From Thermoproteota archaeon (GTDB lineage: Archaea; Thermoproteota; Thermoprotei_A; Sulfolobales; Ignisphaeraceae), in the NCBI GenBank assembly GCA_030550585.1, contig JAUQPB010000003.1:1-36232 (forward strand): DNA of 36,232 nt, written 5' to 3'. The notes under the pieces were generated by a model. It saw only the letters and a list, made by a program, of their open reading frames with translations. It had not been told where the DNA came from and made no database searches. Of the stretch, positions 15,919-24,250 are shown piece by piece (position 1 is the first letter of the stretch; each line of letters opens with the position of its first letter). The translations under genes and the position numbers were made by a program.

Positions 15919-16794
15919 CTATCCAAAAATCCACATCTTCACATTCGACAACTTTCTGTTTCCAATCTCTTTGGCAGCCCCCTCACCACAAAGCACATTT
16001 CCTCTAGAATCCTCAAACTCCATGTAAACAACATTTTTCTCAACATCTACAACAATCCTTGTTACACCATCTTGAATGTTCGCAGAGAGGTAGACTTGCT
16101 TAGCCTTTACACTTTTCGCAATATTGCCAATCCTTTTAATTATATCTTGGTAGCTGATCTCCTCGCTAACCGATTGAACAGCCCCATTCTTCACTATTGT
16201 GTAGAGTGTTAGCGGGTCTATACACTCATTTGAGATCGGCATCTCAACTTCTGCAACAACTTTCTCAACCTTAGTCTCGGCTACAACCTCTTGTCTTGCA
16301 GAACTGGGCTGAGCTTGTGCTATTGGGGTTGGTGAAGGCTGTACTTGAGTGGACTGTATCTGAGGAGTTGTTGGTGGAGGTGGGGCAGGTGCTGGTGCCG
16401 GTTCCACACGCTTTGAAGCAGCTCCTAAGCGGCTTTGAAGTAGCATTACAAGCCCTCTCTTCTCAGAGACCACACTATATGGGAAGTGGATAATATCGCG
16501 AAGTATCTCCCTCTCACCAATCTCTACAACCTCTATAGAGCCGTTGGGCACATACAAGTAGTTAGAGGCAACATGTTCGCACTCGCCTCCCTCAAACACA
16601 GACCCTCTCTCAGTAGCTCTGCAGACTTGGATAACCCCTCTGATCATCTCAATGGATATGAAAACCCTTGAAGAGGCGTCTCTATACGTTATTCTGCCTG
16701 TGAATCCCTTTGCAATATACTCTACAATAACATTTCCCAAAGCCTTTGCACTTGCATCTATCGTTGCAACTACGTTTCCGCTACTCAAAAACAT
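15919..16794 (-). CDS. Two-domain protein of unknown function with proline-rich linker
   Basis: A 291-residue protein without signal peptide or membrane segment. An N-terminal beta-rich domain (about 1-120; VIVEYIAKGFTGRITYRDAS) is joined to a C-terminal alpha/beta domain (about 195-291; ISYQDIIKRIGNIAKSVKAKQ) by a flexible linker rich in Pro, Ala, Gln and Ser (PAPAPAPPPPTTPQIQST). The N-terminal part has some resemblance to domains that sense or bind partners in signalling systems, but I cannot assign it. A TATA element GCATATAAATC at 16828-16838 gives a short leader before ATG 16794. The KaiC-like gene and the small helical gene follow in the same direction. Confidence 0.7.
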   Translation of the reverse strand: MFLSSGNVVATIDASAKALGNVIVEYIAKGFTGRITYRDASSRVFISIEMIRGVIQVCRATERGSVFEGGECEHVASNYLYVPNGSIEVVEIGEREILRDIIHFPYSVVSEKRGLVMLLQSRLGAASKRVEPAPAPAPPPPTTPQIQSTQVQPSPTPIAQAQPSSARQEVVAETKVEKVVAEVEMPISNECIDPLTLYTIVKNGAVQSVSEEISYQDIIKRIGNIAKSVKAKQVYLSANIQDGVTRIVVDVEKNVVYMEFEDSRGNVLCGEGAAKEIGNRKLSNVKMWIFG

Positions 16795-16894
16795 TTTCTA
16801 CAGCCCAAACTCATTAGATGAAAAAGATTTATATGCTAATTTCTCATATACACTAATTGTGTTCTGAGGTATGGGAATAAAAAATTTTCATTGT

Positions 16895-19800
16895 TTAGAA
16901 TATCTCCTCTTCCCTCATAAGTCTACTAGCTATAATAGTCCTGATCTTGAAGGCTATGTAAACAGCTATTCCAAGACCAATTAGAGTTGCTATAATGGGC
17001 ATGAACCTCCATATAAGCGCCTGTATTGTTGGTGATAGATATTCAACTGTTGTATAGTCGCTGCCCAAGTTAACGAGCAGTGTTTTTGATTGGTAACTTG
17101 GATGGGAGATCTCTATTCGATATGAAGAGTATGGCAGTTGCGTTGATATACTCCCATCATCTGATGATATGAGGGATGTTAGAGTTGTTCCAGTCTCTAG
17201 GTTTATTATCTGTGCAGTAGCGTCTTTAATTGGCGTTGTCCCTTCTCTGAGATATATTGTGAGCTTGTATCTATTTCTAGGTACAGCTACTGTTATCTGG
17301 CTGTTGTTGTATAGTGAAACGGTTACAGGCTTTGAAGAGGAGTAGATGGCTGTGTATGCTTGCTGGGGAACAAGCTGAATTGTGTAGGTTCCGTATGGAA
17401 GTGTTATATTGCCTCCTCTAAACTTTTGCATATATAGAGAGTTGTTGACATATAAGTCGAAGTCTCCTATGAGTTTTCCAAATGGATCGTCAACAACTCT
17501 TATAGACAGCGTGTATTTGATTCTTGGAATCCTTATATTCATGGTCATTGGGTTTGAAACAAAGATCTTTGTAGAGACAGTCTCATAGATGTTTTCAAAG
17601 CCTTCAGCAGGCTCTGCCCGAACTGTGTAGTTTCCGAATGGTAGAGATGCTATAACGCTTCTGCTAGAAGGATCTACTAAAAACACCTTGTTGATAGCCC
17701 CCATGATACTTACCTTCAGGGGAGCTATCAACCTATTGAAGTCGTCTCCAAAGTAGATTGTAACTATATGACTTTTTCTCTGTATTGTAGCATTTACAGC
17801 AATATTTCCATTTGCGTAGATAACTTCTTCATAGTTCTCATACACATTCTCAAATCCTTTTGACGGTGTTATTGCAATACTCCAGTTGCCATATGGTATA
17901 GATAGTGATATGGTATTATCACTTGTTTTAGATATTCTTGGACTACCATTAACAAACACGTCAATTGGCGCTACAAGTGCATTGCTTATAAAGTCTCTCA
18001 CATATAATGTCATAGTATATATCTTTCTCTCCATGGTTATGCTAACATTCTTATCGCTGTCTACAAATAGGTTTAGCGTCTTCTCATTATAAGCATTTTC
18101 AAATCCCTTAGCAGGTTTAACAACTATCGTTGTATTTCCATATGGTACGGTAAGTGCAGTACTCAAAGATTTGAAGGCAGGTATCGACAAGTTGTATTCT
18201 AAGCCATTTGCCACACTCATTTGGAGAGGTGCAACAACAGAGCCATTGGTTATAGAATCAAATATTTTTATATAAACCTTGTACATTCTTCTCTGAAGTG
18301 AGACATCTATACTGGTGTTTTTATTGACAAAGAGGCTTATGAAGGTAGAGTTGTAGGCTGCTTCAAAGCCCTTGGCAGGTGCAACAGCTATTGTGTGTGG
18401 CCCGTATATAGCGGATATTGTTACCGTCGGCGCAGTTGTCGGACCTGCAACAACATTGCCGTCAAGCAAGACGATATATGGTGCAACAACTCTTCTCGAG
18501 ACATTATCGTAGACATTTATAGATAGTCTGAATGTTCTATATTTTAGCTGAATGACCTCGTCTATGTCTCTAAAGCTTATGGCCACTATATTGTCTAACA
18601 CCACACCTTCTATATACGGCTCCTCATAGTCAATCCTAACGCTATACGCTATTCCTGGTATGATGTTTCTTACAACAATCTGTCCATTCTCATCAGGTTT
18701 TAGAGTTATACTTCCAGCAGGGTATTTGAAGACTGCGTGAACCTTAGCAATGGATTCGTTAGCTGGTAGCAGAATTCTTAGCCTTAGGCTTGGAGCCGTT
18801 ATAGAGTCTAGCGATACAGGTTTAGACGATGAGATCAAGGTGTTGATATTTTTGATAACAACTATTTCACTTGATGTTACTAAGAATGATGTTGATGTGT
18901 CTTCCAGCACAGATCCATCCACATATCCACTCTCAGAAGCGGCAAGATATGTAGAGTTTCTGAAGAGTGGTACAGCATACTGCCTAGAGGCCATAACTTG
19001 TATTCCCTGAGACGATATGACTGCATACGAATATGTTTGACCAACTATTGCGGTACAGACCCTTCTTATAGAGGCTTCAAATGGATATATGTATTGCAGA
19101 GTAAAGCTTGGTCCAACGCTGTAAAATCTTATGTTACTTGAAGAGGGGGTGTTGACCCCAATTATAACAGTATCTCCAGATGGATATGCACTCACATCAA
19201 CGAGATTTGCCCCGCTCCCAACATAGTCAACAAATTTGTTGCCAATCAGAATACTGTTACCTTGGATACTGACTGTAGACAGCGTTACTGTGCCTGCTGA
19301 TGATGATCCAAAGACAGCTATTATGGATGGTGAGGCAGCCCCCCGTACAAATTTCATTGAATCAAAGTTTAGGAGCAGTGAATCCTTTGTCTCCGCCTTT
19401 GAAGAATATGATGACGGTACGCTAGAGAGGTCGAATAGCGATATCTTCACGCGCATAAATGGTGGGGTTCCATAAACCTTTAGAGCGTTTCTTGTGTCTG
19501 GAGGTGATGGAAGTGTGACTGGGGGTATATAGACCTCGTTATCAACTACCTTATAGTACTTGGGGTTAAAGCTAAAGAACCACATAATGTTTCCTGCTGT
19601 ATCCCTTATACTCAAATTGGCTAAGAGCGTCTCATTCCCGACAATGGGTATCGGTATCCTCGCCACACCACTCTCATCAGCATTAACGCCATAGAGATAA
19701 GATACATTGAGTGTTTTGCTGTATGCTAAAACCTCCACAAGCGCGTTTGCTGCTTTATGGAGGGTGTTGTTGTATACATAGGATATGTTTGTGACCAAGA

Positions 19801-20515
19801 CAATGTACTGCGCTGGGAGATAGGATATGAAAACCTGGGATGCATCATAGTATACACCATCTGGTGTAAACATCTTCAAGGGCTCAACATCTTGAACATA
19901 TATCTTGTCAAAGTGTATAGAGACATTGCCTGTCATATACCCTGCTCTAAAAATCCCTGGAAGATTCTCGTCGAATGCATACACATAGCATTTCATACAT
20001 GGTAGTGCTCTTGGCCCGCCCTCGCTTACAAGCACAATAATCTTTGTCGACCCGCCACCCCCTCTCGCAATATAGGCTTTATCCACGTAGAAATCTGCTC
20101 CAAGAACTCTGTGAACATAGCCTATGATATCGCCTCCACTAAGCTTTAGTAACAGTATCTCTCCTTTGTCGCTACCAATTACAACTCTTGTCGGTGGATA
20201 TCCATCTGTATCAAGCCATGTTGGAGAGCCTGTAAGTGAATAGAGCTGTAGTATCTTTGGCTCTTGATAGGGATCTGAAACATCTATTAGTGCAACTGCG
20301 TTGGATCCATTTATTGTTCCAGCAATCAAAATCCTGTTCTGGCTAACGCCAATTCCATAAACTGGTTTGATCCAGCTTGGCAGGGAGATTCTATAAGCAT
20401 ATGCAAAGTCTGTTGGAAGCCAATCACCCTGAGCTGCAACGCTATGTACGTTTGGCAAAAATGTTGATATAAGTACTATTAATGTGATGGTCACGACATA
20501 TTTTTTGTAATTCAT
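16895..20515 (-). CDS. Large cell-surface protein: propeller-like N-terminal half, PEGA-like tandem repeats, C-terminal anchor
   Basis: A protein of 1206 residues. Residues 1-28 are a signal peptide (MNYKKYVVTITLIVLISTFL). About 35-560 looks like a beta-propeller, with recurrent strand-turn units such as ILIAGTINGSNAVALIDV and RVVIGSDKGEILLLKL. About 560-650 is an Ig-like or carboxypeptidase-regulatory-like domain. About 655-1080 holds five tandem repeats of 82-87 residues, each with (L/V)PYGN and PAKGFENAY-type motifs. A sixth related unit (LPYSSYRIEISHPSYQSK) leads to a membrane segment (about 1172-1193) and a basic cytoplasmic tail. Asn-X-Ser/Thr sites are frequent, as expected for a glycosylated surface protein. 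AAGGTGA lies 7 nt before ATG 20515. Binding partner unknown. Confidence 0.88.
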   Translation of the reverse strand: MNYKKYVVTITLIVLISTFLPNVHSVAAQGDWLPTDFAYAYRISLPSWIKPVYGIGVSQNRILIAGTINGSNAVALIDVSDPYQEPKILQLYSLTGSPTWLDTDGYPPTRVVIGSDKGEILLLKLSGGDIIGYVHRVLGADFYVDKAYIARGGGGSTKIIVLVSEGGPRALPCMKCYVYAFDENLPGIFRAGYMTGNVSIHFDKIYVQDVEPLKMFTPDGVYYDASQVFISYLPAQYIVLVTNISYVYNNTLHKAANALVEVLAYSKTLNVSYLYGVNADESGVARIPIPIVGNETLLANLSIRDTAGNIMWFFSFNPKYYKVVDNEVYIPPVTLPSPPDTRNALKVYGTPPFMRVKISLFDLSSVPSSYSSKAETKDSLLLNFDSMKFVRGAASPSIIAVFGSSSAGTVTLSTVSIQGNSILIGNKFVDYVGSGANLVDVSAYPSGDTVIIGVNTPSSSNIRFYSVGPSFTLQYIYPFEASIRRVCTAIVGQTYSYAVISSQGIQVMASRQYAVPLFRNSTYLAASESGYVDGSVLEDTSTSFLVTSSEIVVIKNINTLISSSKPVSLDSITAPSLRLRILLPANESIAKVHAVFKYPAGSITLKPDENGQIVVRNIIPGIAYSVRIDYEEPYIEGVVLDNIVAISFRDIDEVIQLKYRTFRLSINVYDNVSRRVVAPYIVLLDGNVVAGPTTAPTVTISAIYGPHTIAVAPAKGFEAAYNSTFISLFVNKNTSIDVSLQRRMYKVYIKIFDSITNGSVVAPLQMSVANGLEYNLSIPAFKSLSTALTVPYGNTTIVVKPAKGFENAYNEKTLNLFVDSDKNVSITMERKIYTMTLYVRDFISNALVAPIDVFVNGSPRISKTSDNTISLSIPYGNWSIAITPSKGFENVYENYEEVIYANGNIAVNATIQRKSHIVTIYFGDDFNRLIAPLKVSIMGAINKVFLVDPSSRSVIASLPFGNYTVRAEPAEGFENIYETVSTKIFVSNPMTMNIRIPRIKYTLSIRVVDDPFGKLIGDFDLYVNNSLYMQKFRGGNITLPYGTYTIQLVPQQAYTAIYSSSKPVTVSLYNNSQITVAVPRNRYKLTIYLREGTTPIKDATAQIINLETGTTLTSLISSDDGSISTQLPYSSYRIEISHPSYQSKTLLVNLGSDYTTVEYLSPTIQALIWRFMPIIATLIGLGIAVYIAFKIRTIIASRLMREEEIF
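17275..18540 (-). repeat. Five tandem coding repeats (PAKGFE-type) in the surface protein
   Basis: Each unit of 82-87 codons starts with a basic residue and an aromatic (RTFRLSINV, RRMYKVYIKI, RKIYTMTLYV, RKSHIVTIYF, RIKYTLSIRV). Each has a central PYG motif and then PAKGFEAAYN, PAKGFENAYN, PSKGFENVYE, PAEGFENIYE or PQQAYTAIYS at about residues 712, 799, 882, 967 and 1049. They diverge at DNA level, so duplication is not recent. Confidence 0.8.
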
Positions 20516-20801
20516 ACATACATCACCTTGTAGGGCATAACATCCAACTTGGACAACTCTATCTACAACTCCACCAAATCTAAAGAATAGGATTCTAACT
20601 GTTTTTAAAGTTTTTGTTTACCCAAGACTTTATAGCAATAACAACATTTATAGCAACAAAGCTTCAGAGCCTTATGATAACATATTGTGTCTATACCTCA
20701 ACAATGTCTCAACATCATCTTATTTCTCAAAAATCTTTGTATTTCTGAAGCAATGCCACAAGTACTACATATCTAGTAGCATTAACTACAATGTTGATAG
20801 A

Positions 20802-21896
20802 ATGATGAAGCTTTTATTCTCTGTATCTGTATCTTCTCTGGCGTTTTGTATGGTTAGCATCATCTGGTCTGTTTCGAGCAACCCCAGCATCTATAGAGAT
20901 GGTGCTTATTCGTGCTGTGTTTTCGAGGATACACTCTTTGTAGTTGGTTTCGATGAAACTAGTGGGCTGGGGAAGCAAAGGTATAGAATAGAAACTAGAC
21001 GTATTTCGGATGGCTCTCCCATTGGCAGATGGTCTGACGATAAGGCTTATAGCTTTGCATCTCTTTTTTCATGTGTTGTTGTCAAGAACAAAGTTGTAGT
21101 TGTCGGTGCTACAGAGAGCTCTTGGAGTGTAATAGCATTTGATAAGAAGCTTAATGTTGTTGCTAGAAAAGATTTTGAGAAGCCTAGGTTCATACCATAT
21201 TCTGTTGATAGCGATGGGGATATAGTTCTTGTTGGTGGCATTGAACTAGTCGGCGAAAAGGCCTATGCTATTCGAGTAGAGGTCTTGTCTGCCGACGACC
21301 TGTCTCCCATTGGTTTCTACACATCGAATCCCATGGGGAAAAACGCTGGTGCATACTCCATCATCTACAATCCAACGGTAAAGAATGTTATTGTTGGCGG
21401 TTTTGATGAGCTTGATGGTGCTAGGAAGTGGAGGGTAGAGATATTGTCTAGAGACCTCTCGCTAACAAGAATTGCTAGGCTAGATCTCAACGGTTCTGTA
21501 ACTGGGTTGGCTGTTGACTCTCAAGGGTTTGTCTATGCTGTTGGCAGAGGTGGGGTGGCTAAAATAGATAGGAATGGTAGTGTGGTGTCCACAACGAGAG
21601 CGGTCTCAGGAGCACAGGTGATAGCATCTCCAAGCGATTCGAGACCAATTGGAAGATACATTGGTGTTGTATCTGACAACAGCTTCTATCTGCTGGACAA
21701 AAACCTTGGAATGGTTGACAGAGCCATATTTACTAGAGAAGCAGAGGCAACATTTGTTGGACAGGGAAGACCTGCCATGGACTCTGAGAAAATCTACATA
21801 GCGGCCAGCACTATTGTGACAGATGTTGACTGGGGCTGGAGAGTGATAGCTTTAAACCCATCGCCATCCATGTTCAGAAGAATCTTCAGAACATAG
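20802..21896 (+). CDS. Exported propeller-like protein of unknown function
   Basis: A protein of about 364 residues. Residues 1-28 form a signal peptide or N-terminal anchor (MMKLLFSVSVSSLAFCMVSIIWSV). The rest consists of repeating strand units of a beta-propeller type (FEDTLFVVGFDETSG, NKVVVVGATESSWSVIAFD, VKNVIVGGFDELDG, QGFVYAVGRGGVAKIDRNG). Start ATG 20802 (20805 is next) was chosen over the longer frame to 20685 because the extra residues are not signal-like. It is transcribed away from the large surface protein, from which about 290 bp separate it, and it resembles that protein's N-terminal half in design. No enzyme motif is seen. Confidence 0.75.
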   Translation: MMKLLFSVSVSSLAFCMVSIIWSVSSNPSIYRDGAYSCCVFEDTLFVVGFDETSGLGKQRYRIETRRISDGSPIGRWSDDKAYSFASLFSCVVVKNKVVVVGATESSWSVIAFDKKLNVVARKDFEKPRFIPYSVDSDGDIVLVGGIELVGEKAYAIRVEVLSADDLSPIGFYTSNPMGKNAGAYSIIYNPTVKNVIVGGFDELDGARKWRVEILSRDLSLTRIARLDLNGSVTGLAVDSQGFVYAVGRGGVAKIDRNGSVVSTTRAVSGAQVIASPSDSRPIGRYIGVVSDNSFYLLDKNLGMVDRAIFTREAEATFVGQGRPAMDSEKIYIAASTIVTDVDWGWRVIALNPSPSMFRRIFRT

Positions 21897-21906
21897 AGGG
21901 AGGGAG

Positions 21907-22236
21907 CTAGCCATACAATATCGATGCTAAAACCCTTTTAAACTTGTCCGGATCGTTAAGAAAGCTTGTGGCAAGCTCCTCCTCAAGATCCAATCTATTC
22001 CTCTCAACAAGTAGAGGCCTGAGAAAAAGGTATTTCACAACAAAGTAGACAGACGACATATCATTACTGTATCTACTCAGTAGAACATCCCTTAGCTTCC
22101 CAGGCTCATCAAGAAAAAGATCTGTGCAACTCCTGCCGTAGAGCCTCCTACAGTTTATCTCCATAATCTCGTAGAAGCCTGGTATCTTGCTCTGCATGCT
22201 TCTCCTAATGATCGAAGCTATTGCCGCTCTATCCAT
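21907..22236 (-). CDS. Small protein of unknown function
   Basis: A 109-residue soluble protein, mainly helical, starting at ATG 22236 with GTGA 6 nt upstream. It has a CRRLYGRSCTDLFLDEPGKL segment with two Cys and a conserved-looking hydrophobic block SSVYFVVKYLFLRPLL. It converges with the exported propeller-like gene, 10 nt apart. I do not recognise the family; the charge and helix pattern suggest a small cytoplasmic protein of a crenarchaeal family. Confidence 0.65.
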   Translation of the reverse strand: MDRAAIASIIRRSMQSKIPGFYEIMEINCRRLYGRSCTDLFLDEPGKLRDVLLSRYSNDMSSVYFVVKYLFLRPLLVERNRLDLEEELATSFLNDPDKFKRVLASILYG

Positions 22237-22377
22237 AGCTAGTCACATCCAAGAGCTTGATGTGACCACAACACATAGAGTAATTGTGACGAGAAAATAT
22301 TAAGGAATGTGAGAAAAGTTTTTAGGTGCCTAGGCATTGACCCACCTACACAGCTCTTAGGCCTTTCAAAACCCTTC

Positions 22378-23478
22378 TCATGTTTGTATACTATTATGGC
22401 CAGGAATATATAAGTTTTGATGGTATTTCACAACCTTTGACGAGGCTTTTCTAAGCCTATTCATAACTGCTAGCCCGAGTCCCTTCTCCTCAACCCCCTC
22501 AACAATTGCTATGTCAACCCCCTCCCTATCAAGCTCTCTCAGAATCTTAAACAGGTTTCTGGCAACCTCGAAAACGTTTTTTCTCGAGCCATAGACAAGC
22601 ACCTTATCTGCTAATCCCTTGTATCTGTGGAACGTCTCAGAAGATGCTATGACTGCAACCTTTTTACCTGTTCCCCCAACCTCTTCAACAACCCTGATAA
22701 CATCTTCAACCATTTTCTCGACATCCTCTCTATACTCAACTAGGATTAGTGGTGTCTCTGGGGAGTAGTGCTTGTACTTCATACCGGGTGCAAGAGCCCT
22801 TTCGCTCTCTCTATAGCCCCTGGCCTCTGGAGTTATGATGATCTCCTCCCCAAGAACCTCAGCTATCTTCTCTACAGGCATTGCACCAGGTCTTAGAAGC
22901 TTCATAGGCTTTGATGTGGCGTCGATTATTGTTGACTCTACTCCGTAGAGCGTTTCCCCAGAATCTATTATAGCATCTGCTCTTCCAAACATGTCGACCA
23001 TTGCATGGAAACCTGTTGTTGGGCTTGGCCTGCCAGATATGTTTGCACTTGGAGCTGCTATAGGCCCTGCACAATCTATGAGCCTTAGAGCAACTGGGTG
23101 GGCAGGCATTCTAACAGCAACTGTTGGGAGGTTCGCTGTAGCCTCTTGGGCCACCCTAGGGCCTTTCCTTAGAAGGACTGTGAACGGCCCTGGCCACAGA
23201 ACATCTATTGCCCTAGCAATCTTCTCTGGAACCTCTTCGACAACCTCGTAAAGCTGCTTCTTATTGGATATGTGCACAATTAGTGGGTTGTCCATGGGCC
23301 TGTTCTTAGCTATGAATATCCTTTTAACGGCCTCTCCATTGTATGCCGAGGCCCCGAGCCCATAGACGGTCTCTGTCGGGAATACCACTATACCCCCTCT
23401 CGAAACAATCTCGCAACACTCTCTAACAGAACCCTCGTCTATGTTGTCAACCGCTATCCGATAAACCCTTGTCAACAC
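22378..23478 (-). CDS. sua5: Threonylcarbamoyl-AMP synthase (Sua5)
   Basis: Makes threonylcarbamoyl-AMP from threonine, bicarbonate and ATP, the first step of the t6A modification at position 37 of tRNAs reading ANN codons. The 366-residue protein has the YrdC domain (about 1-200) with GGIVVFPTETVYGLG, a KNRPMDNPLIVHI segment and the conserved SANISGRPSPTT. It then has the Sua5-specific C-terminal domain (about 240-350) after the linker LAPGMKYKHYSPETPL. GTG 23478 is used; GGTGAG is 8 nt upstream. The first 32 nt overlap the end of the HAD phosphatase gene, so the two are translationally coupled. Confidence 0.93.
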   Translation of the reverse strand: MLTRVYRIAVDNIDEGSVRECCEIVSRGGIVVFPTETVYGLGASAYNGEAVKRIFIAKNRPMDNPLIVHISNKKQLYEVVEEVPEKIARAIDVLWPGPFTVLLRKGPRVAQEATANLPTVAVRMPAHPVALRLIDCAGPIAAPSANISGRPSPTTGFHAMVDMFGRADAIIDSGETLYGVESTIIDATSKPMKLLRPGAMPVEKIAEVLGEEIIITPEARGYRESERALAPGMKYKHYSPETPLILVEYREDVEKMVEDVIRVVEEVGGTGKKVAVIASSETFHRYKGLADKVLVYGSRKNVFEVARNLFKILRELDREGVDIAIVEGVEEKGLGLAVMNRLRKASSKVVKYHQNLYIPGHNSIQT

Positions 23479-24112
23479 CGGCTATTCTCACCCAGCCCAA
23501 TCTAGAGGCAATTTCTATAGCATCTAAAAGGTTTTTCGCAATTGGTATTCCAAGAACCTCCAGATCCTCGTCTAGGTAATCGGTATCGCTTATCCTGAGA
23601 TCCCTGGCGTTTCTAAGTATCACAACAGCCTTCAGTCCGTTGAGGTATGCTGCCAAGGCATCCAGCATCTTATCTCCTATGAAAAGAGTTCTCGAGGGTG
23701 AAACACCGAGTTTTTTAACAGCAATGGCTATCTGCTCGATTCTATTCCTGGCATCCTCTCTAGAAACAAGCACCTTCGCGCAATCGCTGATCCCAAGCCT
23801 TTTAAGCACCTCTACACCAGCTACCTTACTCTGCATAGTTACAAAACCTATTGTGTAGAGTCTGCAAAGCTCGGAGACTATGACAGGGGAGTTGTCAAGC
23901 ACAACAATGTTTTCAACAGCCCTCAGCTCAAGCTCGCTAACAAGATTGTGTATCCTCCAAAAAGATTCTGTACCATGACACCTATTCACAAAGCCTAGAA
24001 AACTGTTTGCACTACACGGCTCCTCTCTAATAGCATCTATTACAGCCCTCCAGTCTATTGGCAACAACGCTAGCGTTCCATCAACATCGAATACTATTGC
24101 CTCAACACCCAA
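23447..24112 (-). CDS. HAD-superfamily phosphatase
   Basis: A 221-residue hydrolase of the haloacid dehalogenase type. Motif I is FDVDGTL (nucleophile D9, acid D11), motif II is probably FVTMQSK, and motif IV is FIGDKMLDALAA. The cap region lies between motif I and motif II. The substrate cannot be told from sequence; phosphoglycolate-type or nucleotide phosphatases share this layout. TTG 24112 is the start, with GGTG 7 nt upstream. The gene overlaps sua5 by 32 nt. Confidence 0.85.
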   Translation of the reverse strand: MGVEAIVFDVDGTLALLPIDWRAVIDAIREEPCSANSFLGFVNRCHGTESFWRIHNLVSELELRAVENIVVLDNSPVIVSELCRLYTIGFVTMQSKVAGVEVLKRLGISDCAKVLVSREDARNRIEQIAIAVKKLGVSPSRTLFIGDKMLDALAAYLNGLKAVVILRNARDLRISDTDYLDEDLEVLGIPIAKNLLDAIEIASRLGWVRIAGVDKGLSDSG

Positions 24113-24250
24113 CTATTTACACCATGTATAGCAAACATCAGATACATTGGTAATGCCTAATAAGCTGATTTGGAAATGATTGAGTGTTGTTGCATATGCC
24201 CATGAAAAAATATTTGCTGTAGCCACACTATTGATTGGAAAGGTGATTCG

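Noticed and set aside
22260-22377. Intergenic stretch with CCTAGGCA and GTGA/CTGA-like words considered as a C/D or H/ACA guide RNA
   Set aside because: Boxes are not in the required order and spacing, and no K-turn-forming pair can be drawn.
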